Shown here piece by piece: positions 7,339 through 16,509 of a DNA stretch of 52,666 nt; position 1 is the first letter of the stretch, and every line of letters begins with the position of its first letter. The DNA lies in assembly GCA_035532075.1 (NCBI GenBank), contig DATKRV010000038.1:1-52666 (forward strand). Direction: 5' to 3'. Position numbers and translations under genes: made by a program. Under the pieces are notes generated by a model. The model had not been told where the DNA came from, ran no database searches, and saw only the letters and a program-made list of their open reading frames with translations. Origin of the DNA: CAIVND01 sp035532075 (lineage in GTDB: Bacteria; Actinomycetota; Acidimicrobiia; Acidimicrobiales; Bog-793).

Positions 7339-8591
7339 AAATGGGCCGATTCGCGCAACTCAAGCGACTCGCCCAAATTGGCTCGAAAACTGCCACGCGC
7401 GCGTCCTTCAGGTGAGATCTCGCGCGTCCGTTTGACGTCTCGCTGGTAGAGCACACGCTCGCCGACACGGCTACCTCTCGGACCATAGGGCCAGAGATCT
7501 CGCGGGAGGGGAATTGTCCGGGAGGAGACGGCCAAGTCGATGCTGGTTTCGAGCTCTAGGACCGAACTCCCGATACGCGAACCGTCCGCGAGTCGGCGAA
7601 GCAGCTCGAACAGCTTGACCTCGTCGCGACCAGAGACGATGCGGACGATCTCCAACGCGAGCCGGTGGTGTCGTTCATCGCCAGGGAGTTGACGGTTTCC
7701 GGTCATCTCCTCGAGTCGCGCGCTCGAGATACCAAGCCGGAAGGCACGCGTCCTCCAGATTTCGAGCAACTCGTCGTAGCCGAGTACGAGCTTGCGTGCC
7801 GACCGGGAGTGACCCGCGGCAATCTCCGTCGCCCGGTGACTCGCAAAACCGAGGTTCGCAACCTCGCGCAAGATTTCCGCTCGGCGCTGCGAGAACGCGC
7901 GGATCATCGGTGGCGAGAGTCCCTCGAGGTCATACCAACCGGGCTGGATCTCGCGCCAGCGCACGCCGAGCAATCGAGAGAGTTGGTGACGAAGCCCCGA
8001 CCGGTAGAGCGAGCCGAGAAGACCCACATGGACATAGAGGGGACGCAGATCAATTGCACTCCAGACCTTCTCGTCATCTGAGGCGAGATTGGGAATCAAG
8101 ACATGACTGTGCAGATGTGGATCGTTGGAACGGCTCGTGCGATGCTCAAAGACCGCTTGGGAGACGGTCAGCGCGCGGCTCGCGCGGCGTACTCCCTCGG
8201 TTGTGCGCCGGACGGAGATGATCTTTCGATCGGCGAAGTCCATCGCCTCAAAGACGCTCGATCGTTGCGCGTACTCGATCGCCTCGCGCGTGCGATCACT
8301 CCCAAGAGCATGCAGCACGCTGACACCCTTGGGTACGGCGAAGGTGGCGTCGAGAGCGCAGATCTGCACCTGGCGCTGGAATCGATTGAGCACCGCGCCC
8401 GTCTTCGGGTCCACACCGCGCCCAAGACCGAGCAGCCGATCACCCGCGACGACAGCCGAGATATCGGCCTGTCGCGCCCTCGGCTCTCGCCAGTAACCGT
8501 CCCTCTCATAGAACGGCCCCGAAGTGCGTTCCCTGGTGACGCCGAGATAGTACTCAAGGTGCGCTGGGAGAACCTTGTAGAGCCTAAGCAT
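7335..8591 (-). CDS. MobF/TrwC-type relaxase, relaxase domain only
   Basis: TrwC relaxases nick the transfer origin and stay covalently bound to the DNA end through a tyrosine. The 418-residue protein has paired tyrosines near the N-terminus (EYYLG, residues 14-15) and the metal-binding histidine triad in DPHLHSHVLIP (His159, His161, His163), preceded by EHRTSRSND. The family's usual C-terminal helicase is absent. After about residue 300 there is only a charged tail without Walker motifs. The gene converges on the coupling ATPase and the two stop codons share one CTAG. No upstream Shine-Dalgarno site is clear. It could be a complete minimal relaxase or a truncated remnant, but the frame is intact. 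Confidence 0.85.
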   Translation of the reverse strand: MLRLYKVLPAHLEYYLGVTRERTSGPFYERDGYWREPRARQADISAVVAGDRLLGLGRGVDPKTGAVLNRFQRQVQICALDATFAVPKGVSVLHALGSDRTREAIEYAQRSSVFEAMDFADRKIISVRRTTEGVRRASRALTVSQAVFEHRTSRSNDPHLHSHVLIPNLASDDEKVWSAIDLRPLYVHVGLLGSLYRSGLRHQLSRLLGVRWREIQPGWYDLEGLSPPMIRAFSQRRAEILREVANLGFASHRATEIAAGHSRSARKLVLGYDELLEIWRTRAFRLGISSARLEEMTGNRQLPGDERHHRLALEIVRIVSGRDEVKLFELLRRLADGSRIGSSVLELETSIDLAVSSRTIPLPRDLWPYGPRGSRVGERVLYQRDVKRTREISPEGRARGSFRANLGESLELRESAHF

Positions 8592-8653
8592 GGCCCGAAA
8601 CTAGAGCGAACGCCTCCCGCTCCACCTACCGCAATCGTACCGTTGCCTCGCTC

Positions 8654-10621
8654 TCAGATTCCGTAACGCGCCAGTGTCTCAAGCGCCGCCTGTTCCTTCG
8701 CGTGCGAAAGCTCCAGCGGTGAGACGACCTGGGCTCGCATACCGAGACGCAGCAACAGATTGCCGAGCCAGCGGCCGGATCCCACCGCGAGCGTGACGAG
8801 CACCTGGTCATCGCCAAATGGCTCGATCGGTGCGGCGGTCAAAGGCTCGATGAAATACTGACAGCTCGCTGGCGCCACGATGGTCGCGATTCGCGTCGCG
8901 GATCGCTCGACAAAGGCGCGCGAGCCAAAGAACTCCGATGGAGGGATCCGGGCGACTCCCTTCTCTTTGGTGGACGTTACGTTTTGGATATTGTGAACGA
9001 GAAATCGACGCCAGTCATCACGGAGGTGACAGAACGCGTCGAGATAAAACTTGCCCTCGCGAAATACGACGGCATAGGGTTCGACGCGCCGACGCGCCAC
9101 CTGTAAGCCATCACTGAGCGGATAGTCGATCTCGACAATCGTCGAAGTCGCGGCAGCCTCGCGAAGCGCGACGAGCGATGTGGGAATCTCCACCTCGACG
9201 TGTATTGCGCTCTCTCCAAGCACCGCCTCGAGCTTGACCAGCGCCGACGCGAGCGCGCTATCGACTCCTACTCCCTCCGTGTTGACAAGTGTGCGCGCCG
9301 CGGCTGCGACCGCGAAACCCTCATCGGGCGTCAGCCGGAGCGGACGCTCGAGCGCCTCGAGACGATGGACATGAACCTCGCCTTCGGTAACGAGAATCTC
9401 GAGGAGCTGATCTGGCGTATAGGGAGGAAGGCCAAAACACGCCGCAAGTTCAAGCTCGCTGATGACGGTCTTCTCGTCGATGCCAAAACGCGCGGCGAGA
9501 TCGGAGATCTGCGCAGATCCCTCGTTCGCAAGGAAGGTGAGCATCGCTATCATGCGGCGAAGACGCGCGCCAGCATCGAGCGAAGCCCGTCTCTCTCGGG
9601 GCATGGACTTGGCGCCTGTCTTTCGTTCATGGGTACCAACCGTGCGCGGAATCTTGATGACCGGTATCTGCTCGGCGAGATATCCCTGCAGACGTTCAAT
9701 GACGCGCGACCGAATCGATTCAGGTGCAACAACCTCTGCGGCAGATCCGAGTCCAAGAACCCACGAGATGACGGCCTCTTCGTCCGCGATCGGGAAAGAG
9801 ACGCTGGCTCTCCCTCCGTCGTCCCTCGCGAGGATCACATCACTGCCCACCATTTCGATCACCGACGCAGTCGCACTCGCGTCGACGGAGAGCTCGAGCA
9901 CCTGCCGGGACCCCGGCTCGTCGGTATCGTCCCTGCTCGGAGCGCGCAGCGAAAAGGCAAGTTCATGGGCGAGTTCGGCATCTCCTCGACGCTCGAATGA
10001 GGCTCTCGGCCCGACGAAGATCTCGCCAACGATGCGATCGACACGAAACGTACGCCGCGCGTGTTCTTCCACGCTGGTTCCCGACAGACCGATCAAATAC
10101 CAATGGCCCGAACGAAAGACGAGCACCTCAGGTTCGACCTCGCGATCGCGATCGTGATAGGAAAAACTGACTATTGCCCGGTCGCGTATCGCCTCTCCGA
10201 TTCGGCCGAGCGCCGGGAGACGTGGAAGTTCCATCACGGCGGGAAGCGTTGATTCGGGTTCCGCACCGATCTTGACGGCAATCTCAGCGTGCATTGTGCC
10301 CTCGAAACGCACGCTTGCAAGGGCAAGACGCAGGGCGTTTCTCTCGGGGCCACTCAGCCTGAGGTCGGGGAGATAGTAGTCAGCTGCTAGAATTTGGTAT
10401 CCATCTTGGGCAGAGCTGTTTGGTGAACTAACGGTGATGGGAATTCCGCTCTCTCGTAATGTCCGCTTGTCGCGTTCGAACTGTGTGCGACGTGCCTCTT
10501 CCTCGGACGGATAGCCCCGTACCTGTGAGCTGATCTGTACCAGTGTGAGCGGCTCCTGTGCGTTTAGAAGAATCAGCAAGAGGTCGGCGACACGCTCGAC
10601 TTTTTCAACCCGTGGTGGCAT
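8654..10621 (-). CDS. pafBC: Fused PafB-PafC WYL-domain transcription regulator
   Basis: PafB and PafC form the activator of the LexA-independent DNA-damage response in actinobacteria; the WYL domain is thought to sense nucleic acid. The 655-residue protein contains two full copies of the architecture. The first half has an N-terminal winged helix (VEKVERVADLLLILL), a middle region and a WYL segment (IRDRAIVSFSYHDR). The second half begins near residue 345 (RLRRMIAMLTFLANEG) and has its own WYL-like region. Natural PafBC fusions are known in some actinobacteria. It is divergent from bipA, with about 80 bp between the starts. No proteasome genes lie nearby. Confidence 0.85.
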   Translation of the reverse strand: MPPRVEKVERVADLLLILLNAQEPLTLVQISSQVRGYPSEEEARRTQFERDKRTLRESGIPITVSSPNSSAQDGYQILAADYYLPDLRLSGPERNALRLALASVRFEGTMHAEIAVKIGAEPESTLPAVMELPRLPALGRIGEAIRDRAIVSFSYHDRDREVEPEVLVFRSGHWYLIGLSGTSVEEHARRTFRVDRIVGEIFVGPRASFERRGDAELAHELAFSLRAPSRDDTDEPGSRQVLELSVDASATASVIEMVGSDVILARDDGGRASVSFPIADEEAVISWVLGLGSAAEVVAPESIRSRVIERLQGYLAEQIPVIKIPRTVGTHERKTGAKSMPRERRASLDAGARLRRMIAMLTFLANEGSAQISDLAARFGIDEKTVISELELAACFGLPPYTPDQLLEILVTEGEVHVHRLEALERPLRLTPDEGFAVAAAARTLVNTEGVGVDSALASALVKLEAVLGESAIHVEVEIPTSLVALREAAATSTIVEIDYPLSDGLQVARRRVEPYAVVFREGKFYLDAFCHLRDDWRRFLVHNIQNVTSTKEKGVARIPPSEFFGSRAFVERSATRIATIVAPASCQYFIEPLTAAPIEPFGDDQVLVTLAVGSGRWLGNLLLRLGMRAQVVSPLELSHAKEQAALETLARYGI

Positions 10622-10703
10622 GACCCAAATCTATGCCCTCATGTGCACAAAGATGACGATCGGCAGAACCGCCTCAATAGCGGCATCAAAGGATAGGAAC
10701 CCA

Positions 10704-12548
10704 GTGGCAATTAGGAATGAACTCCGCAACGTCGCGATAATCGCCCACGTTGACCATGGCAAGACCACGTTGGTCGATGCCATGATGAGCCACGCCGGGA
10801 CCTACCACGAGCGCGAGGTGGTGGTCGAGCGCGCGATGGATTCGATGGATCTCGAACGTGAGAAGGGCATCACCATTCTCGCCAAGCAGGCCTCGTTCAT
10901 GTTCGGCGACCGCCAGCTCATCGTTGTGGACACACCAGGACACGCGGACTTCGGAGGCGAGGTTGAACGCGCGCTCGCGATGGTCGATGGCGCGATGTTG
11001 CTTGTCGATGCAGCCGAAGGACCAAGACCTCAGACGCGCTTTGTCCTGCGCAAGGCATTCGAGGCCGGACTGCCGATTGTTCCGGTGATCAACAAGGTCG
11101 ACCGCCCGGACTCGCGTATCCCAGAGGTGATGGAAGAGCTCTACGAACTCTTCTTCGACCTCGACGCACCCGAGTCGCAGTTCGAAGTGGCCTTCCTCTT
11201 TGGTAGCGCTCGAGATGGCTGGCTCTCGCTCGAACAGCCCGACGGCCCGGTGAGCGAGCCTCCTCCTGGTGCGAGCCTCGCGCCACTCATCGATCAACTC
11301 TTTGCCCATCTTCCGGCGCCACGCTTCACCGAAGGTCACGCACTCCAGGCGCTCGTCACCAACCTTGATGCCTCGCCCTACCTCGGACGACTCGCGCTCT
11401 GTCGCGTTGTCGAGGGCACGATCAGACGCGGCCAGCCGCTCGCATGGTGCCGCTCCGATGGATCAATCGAGCGGACGAAGGCGGTTGAACTGCTTGTCGC
11501 GGTCGGACTTGAGCGGGTGCCCACGGAATCTGCTGGACCCGGCGAGATCGTCGCCGTGGCAGGAATCGGAGAGATCAATGTCGGCGACACGCTGTGTGAC
11601 CCGGAGCTACCCGAAGCGCTGCCTCGGCTGCACGTCGACGAACCAAGCCTTTCGATGACGATCGGCATCAACTCCTCCCCGATGGCAGGACGCGAGGGCT
11701 CAAAGCTCACCGCGCGACTCTTGAAGGGGCGACTTGAAAACGAGGCACTGGGAAATGTGGCTCTGCGAATATTGCCGACCGAACGTTCCGACACCTACGA
11801 GGTACAGGCAAGAGGCGAACTCGCGCTGGCCGTGCTCGTCGAGATCATGCGGAGAGAGGGCTTCGAGCTCACCGTCGGCAAACCCGAGGTCCTCACCAAG
11901 ACGATCGACGGAGTGCTTTGCGAACCAGTTGAGCGTCTCTCGATCGAGGTACCCGATGACCACCTTGGCGCGATTACCCAGCTGCTCGCGAAGCGCAAGG
12001 CAAAGCTCCAGAAGATGGTGCACCATGGCACCGGCTGGGTGCACCTCGAGCATCTCATCCCCGCGCGGGGCCTGATCGGCATCCGTGGCGAGGTTCTCAC
12101 CCAGACACGCGGCACCGCCCAGTTGAGCCACGCGTTCGACTCCTATGAGCCCTGGTACGGAGAGATCCGTACCCGTCAGGCGGGCAGCCTGGTCGCTGAT
12201 CGCGCCGGACAGACCACTGCCTACGCGCTCGCCGCGCTCGCGGAGCGCGGCGCGATGTTTGTCGGCCCGGGTGAAGAGGTCTACGAGGGGATGGTGGTCG
12301 GCGAGAGCAGTCGCACCGACGAGATGGACGTCAACCCAACCAAAGAGAAGAAGCTCACCAACATGCGTTCATCTGCTGCCGACGAGCTCGTCCGGCTTGA
12401 GCCACACCGCGCGATGACCCTCGAGCAGGCACTCGAACAGGCCGATGAAACAGAGTGCGTCGAGGTGACGCCGACCACGGTACGTTTGCGCAAGATCACC
12501 CTCAGCGCCCAGGAGCGCGCAAAGCACCGCAAGCGCGCCACGGACTAA
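10704..12548 (+). CDS. typA: Ribosome-associated GTPase BipA/TypA
   Basis: BipA is a translational GTPase related to EF-G that aids ribosome assembly and growth under stress or cold. The sequence starts AIRNELRNVAIIAHVDHGKTTL, with the G1 motif AHVDHGKT, the switch motif DTPGHADFGGE (G3) and NKVD (G4), followed by the beta-barrel and the BipA C-terminal domain (GLIGIRGEVLTQTRGTAQLSH). I choose the GTG at 10704, which has AGGA five bases upstream and gives the usual length of 614 residues. Longer readings would overlap the divergent pafBC start. Confidence 0.95.
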   Translation: MAIRNELRNVAIIAHVDHGKTTLVDAMMSHAGTYHEREVVVERAMDSMDLEREKGITILAKQASFMFGDRQLIVVDTPGHADFGGEVERALAMVDGAMLLVDAAEGPRPQTRFVLRKAFEAGLPIVPVINKVDRPDSRIPEVMEELYELFFDLDAPESQFEVAFLFGSARDGWLSLEQPDGPVSEPPPGASLAPLIDQLFAHLPAPRFTEGHALQALVTNLDASPYLGRLALCRVVEGTIRRGQPLAWCRSDGSIERTKAVELLVAVGLERVPTESAGPGEIVAVAGIGEINVGDTLCDPELPEALPRLHVDEPSLSMTIGINSSPMAGREGSKLTARLLKGRLENEALGNVALRILPTERSDTYEVQARGELALAVLVEIMRREGFELTVGKPEVLTKTIDGVLCEPVERLSIEVPDDHLGAITQLLAKRKAKLQKMVHHGTGWVHLEHLIPARGLIGIRGEVLTQTRGTAQLSHAFDSYEPWYGEIRTRQAGSLVADRAGQTTAYALAALAERGAMFVGPGEEVYEGMVVGESSRTDEMDVNPTKEKKLTNMRSSAADELVRLEPHRAMTLEQALEQADETECVEVTPTTVRLRKITLSAQERAKHRKRATD

Positions 12549-12584
12549 TTGCTTTGCCGTCCGCGAAAATGGACCCAATTGCCT

Positions 12585-12656
12585 CGTCGTCCGCCGAAGG
12601 AGCTCGACGCACCCCACACCGTACGCATAGGTTGAACGGGGTTCGAGCGGACGACG
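12585..12656. repeat. Inverted repeat in convergent intergenic region
   Basis: CGTCGTCCGC at 12585-12594 and its exact complement at 12647-12656 flank a 52-nt spacer. They lie between the end of typA and the end of the flippase-like gene, which converge. The pair could form the base of a long 3' hairpin. No T run follows, so terminator activity is only a possibility. Confidence 0.35.
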
Positions 12657-12675
12657 CGAACTCCAAGCATCATCG

Positions 12676-13728
12676 TCAGGAACTCTCCACCCCTCGCACA
12701 GCAAATTCGTGCTGTCGCAGATAGCGCTGGCGCAATCCAATCGCCGACCAGGACCCCCATCCAAGCGCTAGAGGCCCCCAGAAGCTGATGATGCGATAGA
12801 GCAAGACAGCGAACACCGCAGAGAGCTCCGCACCACCGAAAGCAACAAGTGCAACCGTCAGACTCCCCTCCACCACGCCGAGCCCTCCTGGAGTGATCGG
12901 CAGGTTGGCCGCGAGCTGGCCAGCGCCGTACGCGAGGAGCAGCCCCCGCCAAGGAACAGGTGCTCCGACTCCGGCGAAACTCGTCACCAGCACGGTGCAG
13001 TCACAGATCCAAAATCCCGACGCGAAGAGCAGGGACAGCCAGAGTTTGCGACGCCCGAGACTCACCGCGGCCAAGCGCGAGGTGAGATCGTCCATCACAA
13101 CGACGACATCGCGTCTCGGTCTGCCAAAACGTCGGTGCGACCAGGTGAAGAAAATGTGGATGATTCTCACCAGCCACCTTCGCTGCCAGACCAGAGCGTC
13201 GATCGCAGCAAAGAGCAAAAGCGAAGAGGCCGTAACGATGATGAGGTTGTACGAAGCCCCTTCGTGGATTGCCATTCCGACGCCTGCACTCGCCAAAAGC
13301 GAGAGCGCGAACGCCTCAAAGGCGACGGTAGCAAAAAGCACCCAGACGGCTACTGCGCTATCTGCCCCCTTGCGCCGATACTGGCCAAAGGTATAGATGC
13401 CGGCGAATGCGGGGCCCCCTGGAAGTGAGGCGACAATCGCGCTGAACGCAAACGCGAGTGCTGTTGCAAACGACATGGAGACCGTCACCCGGCCAGCGCT
13501 CAGAAGGTTGCGTTGCAAAGCGCCGAGTGCGATATACGAGAGGAGTTCAACGGCGGCACCGAGTACAATCCACTCGACCTTGACCCTCCCAAGCTCTCCT
13601 ATTGCCTTGCTGAGTGCACTTCGCTGACCGTTGAGCGCGTCGAGTACAAATGCGCCGAGCACAACCCCAAGAATGAAACGCACCAAATAGAAGACCCGTC
13701 TAAGGCGGCGACGCTCAATATCTTGCAT
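12676..13728 (-). CDS. Lysylphosphatidylglycerol synthase TM-region/flippase-like membrane protein
   Basis: The 350-residue protein has about eight membrane segments and the conserved motif of the UPF0104/AglD-like family: ANLPITPGGLGVVEGSL, followed by FGGAELSAVFAVLLYRIISFWGP. Family members are linked to glycolipid or lipid-linked sugar transfer across membranes and resemble the flippase half of MprF. I choose ATG 13728 because GGTGG lies five bases upstream; GTG 13737 is possible. Its position before the envelope-glycan region is consistent with a role in envelope lipid transport, but the substrate is unknown. Confidence 0.78.
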   Translation of the reverse strand: MQDIERRRLRRVFYLVRFILGVVLGAFVLDALNGQRSALSKAIGELGRVKVEWIVLGAAVELLSYIALGALQRNLLSAGRVTVSMSFATALAFAFSAIVASLPGGPAFAGIYTFGQYRRKGADSAVAVWVLFATVAFEAFALSLLASAGVGMAIHEGASYNLIIVTASSLLLFAAIDALVWQRRWLVRIIHIFFTWSHRRFGRPRRDVVVVMDDLTSRLAAVSLGRRKLWLSLLFASGFWICDCTVLVTSFAGVGAPVPWRGLLLAYGAGQLAANLPITPGGLGVVEGSLTVALVAFGGAELSAVFAVLLYRIISFWGPLALGWGSWSAIGLRQRYLRQHEFAVRGVESS

Positions 13729-13799
13729 GAGCCCCACCGTAGCGGGCCAAGATAAAACTGAGCTGACCGAGCATCTGCTCGAGCGACAACGAGAGACCT

Positions 13800-15350
13800 T
13801 TAGCCAGACGGCACTGTGGTCGTTGTGACCGGCAGCGTGGTCGTTGTGACCGGCGTTTGACCAAAACGCGTCACGCGGGCGACCGCGAACCAGTCGGACT
13901 TAAGACCAAGGGCGCCGACGAACTCCGACACCGGGACCCGGATGAAACCCTTTGAACCCTTCAGCAATACGGTCTCCGCGCGACCACCATAGGCGCCGTG
14001 ACCGTTCCTCGCGCTGACGTGTACCATCGACAATCTGCCGATCGCGCGGAAATCTCGGGTGATCTGTGTGCCAGCAAGCGTCATGCTCCAACTGTGGTTG
14101 GGGTTGCACTCGAGAGGATCAGTCGGAATGACGCAGCTGTCCCCGAGATCATGCACCGGAGGAAAGATCGAGGGCGCGGTGAATCCCCCGGTCGATGCAG
14201 AAAACTGGGTTGAGACCGCAAGCGTTGGTGTGGCTGGAAAGATGCGTATCTCGCCGGCAGTTGCCGCAACCGCTGCGTCCGAGACCGAACTCTCGAAGTT
14301 TGCTCCAGCGTAAACCTGGCACTGTGTCGTGTCGCAGATTCCCGCGTATCCGTTCCATCCACCCGATTCGTCATAGGACATCGCGTACGACCGCGCCGCC
14401 ACAGCCTGGGCCTCGAGCGCCTGAAATCCCCACGGTCGACCAAGCGGAGAGTTCGTCGTCGTGCCATCGAGCCCCCAAGAGGCTGAGGATTCAGAGGGAA
14501 CGACGCTGCGCAGGTAAGACTCGAGTGGCAAGAGATTTAGGGTCCTCTCGTATCCTGATCGGTCGTATGCCTCGATGCTGCCGCGAACCGACTCATCAAC
14601 CCCGTCGTGGCGACACAGCACCAAGAGCTGTGACGCCGCGGCATCCACCGTAACCGTGGGGGAGACGACGGGATTCATGAGGCCAGTTGCAATAGGAGTC
14701 GTTGTTATTGCTTGCGAAGCACCCTGGCACGTCGAACCCTCATACGCATTCCAGGTTCCGTTCGAGCCGAGCTGAAGGTCGATCGCCGTTCCAGCGGGCA
14801 CCGTAAAGCTCATCACGGGAGGTGGCGCGACAGTCGAGGGCGCCACGGTGATCGATGTCGACGAAGTCGTTGATGTTGTCGAGGTGGACGTTGTTGTTGT
14901 TTTCGTAGTCGCCGCCACGACTGGAGTACCGCCCGAAGAGGTCACTGTGAACGGCTGCGACGATGTCACAATTGGGTCGTACCCGAGGTTCGTCGCTAGG
15001 TTCATGTTTTCCAAGATTACGACGCTGATCGTCGGGTCTGGCGGTTGGCCAGTCGCGCTCAAGAGAGCCGGCACTGTCGTTCCGTAGTAGTGGTTGAGAA
15101 TCCGCTCGTAGCCAAAGTGATAGCGCACCGCGTAGCCAAAGGCCCCCCATTGGCCAAGCCCGATGCCAGATCCCCACCCATGACCAACGAGCATCACCGT
15201 CGTCACGCGTCGAAAATGATCCTGCTTCGGCGCAGCACCAACCACAACCGCGCTCGTTGATAAAAGCACGGTCAGCGCGGCAAGCGAAACTAGGACGGTG
15301 CGCGAAATATGCCGTGACAACGCGCCAATGACGATGAACAATTCCTTCAC
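13800..15350 (-). CDS. Secreted SpoIID/LytB-domain protein
   Basis: SpoIID-type proteins act on peptidoglycan; sporulation SpoIID is a lytic transglycosylase that cleaves denuded glycan. The 516-residue product has an N-terminal signal or anchor segment (VLVSLAALTVLLSTSAVVVGA), a Ser/Thr-rich insert near residues 145-175, and the SpoIID core: LNLLPLESYLRSVVPSES, then ALEAQAVAARSYAMSY. It ends in a TTTT-rich tail (VTTTTLPVTTTTVPSG). The GTG start at 15350 has no clear ribosome-binding site. A 17-bp palindrome lies just upstream. The insert and the tail look like glycosylation-prone linkers, which is inference. Confidence 0.82.
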   Translation of the reverse strand: MKELFIVIGALSRHISRTVLVSLAALTVLLSTSAVVVGAAPKQDHFRRVTTVMLVGHGWGSGIGLGQWGAFGYAVRYHFGYERILNHYYGTTVPALLSATGQPPDPTISVVILENMNLATNLGYDPIVTSSQPFTVTSSGGTPVVAATTKTTTTSTSTTSTTSSTSITVAPSTVAPPPVMSFTVPAGTAIDLQLGSNGTWNAYEGSTCQGASQAITTTPIATGLMNPVVSPTVTVDAAASQLLVLCRHDGVDESVRGSIEAYDRSGYERTLNLLPLESYLRSVVPSESSASWGLDGTTTNSPLGRPWGFQALEAQAVAARSYAMSYDESGGWNGYAGICDTTQCQVYAGANFESSVSDAAVAATAGEIRIFPATPTLAVSTQFSASTGGFTAPSIFPPVHDLGDSCVIPTDPLECNPNHSWSMTLAGTQITRDFRAIGRLSMVHVSARNGHGAYGGRAETVLLKGSKGFIRVPVSEFVGALGLKSDWFAVARVTRFGQTPVTTTTLPVTTTTVPSG

Positions 15351-15373
15351 GATTGAGCAATGCTACGTGCCTT

Positions 15374-15390
15374 ACCCCAAATTTTGGGGT
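15374..15390. promoter_or_regulatory. Near-perfect 17-bp palindrome upstream of the SpoIID-like gene
   Basis: ACCCCAAA and its complement TTTGGGGT are separated by one base. The site lies in the 46-bp gap between the end of the glycosyltransferase gene and the GTG of the SpoIID-like gene, both on the minus strand. It could be a repressor operator or a short 3' hairpin. It lacks a T tail and its loop is too tight for RNA, so an operator is somewhat more likely. Confidence 0.35.
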
Positions 15391-15396
15391 CATCAG

Positions 15397-16509
15397 CTAC
15401 GAGAGAACCGCTATCGCCCGTCTCATCGTCTCTCGGAACACCTCTTCCGCGTGCTCAAGGGTGTACAACCTCGCCTGATCAAGTGCCCGTTCCTCCATCT
15501 TGGCAACCAACCCAGGGGCGTCAAACAGCTCGTGCAACACACAGGCAACATAGTCGGGGTCCTTGCGTGCGATCAGCAGACCGCCCTTCCCGACGGTGTC
15601 AGGCACTGCGGAAACGGCGTAGGCGACAACAGGAAGTCGACGCGACATCGCTTCGATGATCGGCGCGCAGAACCCCTCGTGGTCCGATAGACAGACGAAG
15701 GCATCACTGAGTTCGTAGTACGCCGCGAGCTCTCCCGTCGACACCGAGCCCGTCATCACGACCGATCCGTCGAGTCCCAACTCGCGTACCAAACGTTCAA
15801 GCGCGTGGCGGTACGCACTGCCCATCTCTCTCCCGACGAGGAAGAGTCTCGCCTCCTGGTCGAAGAGTTCGCGATAGCGGCTAAAGGCGAGAATGAGATC
15901 GTGCTGTGCCTTGTGCGGCGCAACTTGACCAACGAACACCAGGCTATGACCGCGACCATGAGCATAGCGCTCGAGCGTCTTTTCATCCGGCGCCGCTCCG
16001 ATGTTGCCCGTCTCAATCAACACTGGGACCACCTCGGCATGGACGTATCCGAGCGCGACGAGCTCGCTCGCATTGAATCTCGAGTCCGCAATCGCGTAAT
16101 CGACTTGCGGGGCGAGCCTCGCGAGCTGCTCGCGTCCAAGTTGTATCTCCTGACCAAGCGGTGGCAGCCACCGTTTGACGAGATCTTCTGGGGTGATGTT
16201 GTGATAGTCAAGTAACTTGATGCCCTGATGCATGGCGAAGATCTCGGCCGCGCGACTGCCGATCGAGCACTGATACATCACCCAGTGCGAGGGATCACGG
16301 TCTGGCACGAACTCCGCGAGTGGTCGAACACGACCTTCGACGCCTGGGCCAAGCGTACTGGCATAGATGTCACCCACAAAGCCCATCTCGTGCAGCAACC
16401 TCTGGGCCGAAAAGGTATGGTTCGAAACTGCATCGTGTTCAATGATCGAGGGGATGATCTGGTCAATCCGATGAGGAGCATGGCGTTCCACCGATGCAAC
16501 ACCGATCAT
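15397..16509 (-). CDS. GT4-type glycosyltransferase
   Basis: Retaining GT-B glycosyltransferase expected to use a nucleotide-sugar donor. The 370-residue protein begins MIGVASVERHAPHRIDQI. It has the donor-domain start SLVFVGQVAPHKAQHDLI and the family E-x7-E motif in DHEGFCAPIIEAMSRRLPVVA. The ATG at 16509 overlaps the stop of the small upstream gene by 4 bp (ATGA), which fixes the start and suggests translational coupling. It belongs to the minus-strand run containing the Wzm/Wzt-like exporter, so it probably builds the exported glycan. The exact sugar is unknown. Confidence 0.88.
   Translation of the reverse strand: MIGVASVERHAPHRIDQIIPSIIEHDAVSNHTFSAQRLLHEMGFVGDIYASTLGPGVEGRVRPLAEFVPDRDPSHWVMYQCSIGSRAAEIFAMHQGIKLLDYHNITPEDLVKRWLPPLGQEIQLGREQLARLAPQVDYAIADSRFNASELVALGYVHAEVVPVLIETGNIGAAPDEKTLERYAHGRGHSLVFVGQVAPHKAQHDLILAFSRYRELFDQEARLFLVGREMGSAYRHALERLVRELGLDGSVVMTGSVSTGELAAYYELSDAFVCLSDHEGFCAPIIEAMSRRLPVVAYAVSAVPDTVGKGGLLIARKDPDYVACVLHELFDAPGLVAKMEERALDQARLYTLEHAEEVFRETMRRAIAVLS

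Noticed and set aside
8103..8666. Plus-strand open frames across the relaxase region
   Set aside because: They are reverse-strand shadows of the relaxase gene with no recognisable domain or ribosome-binding site.
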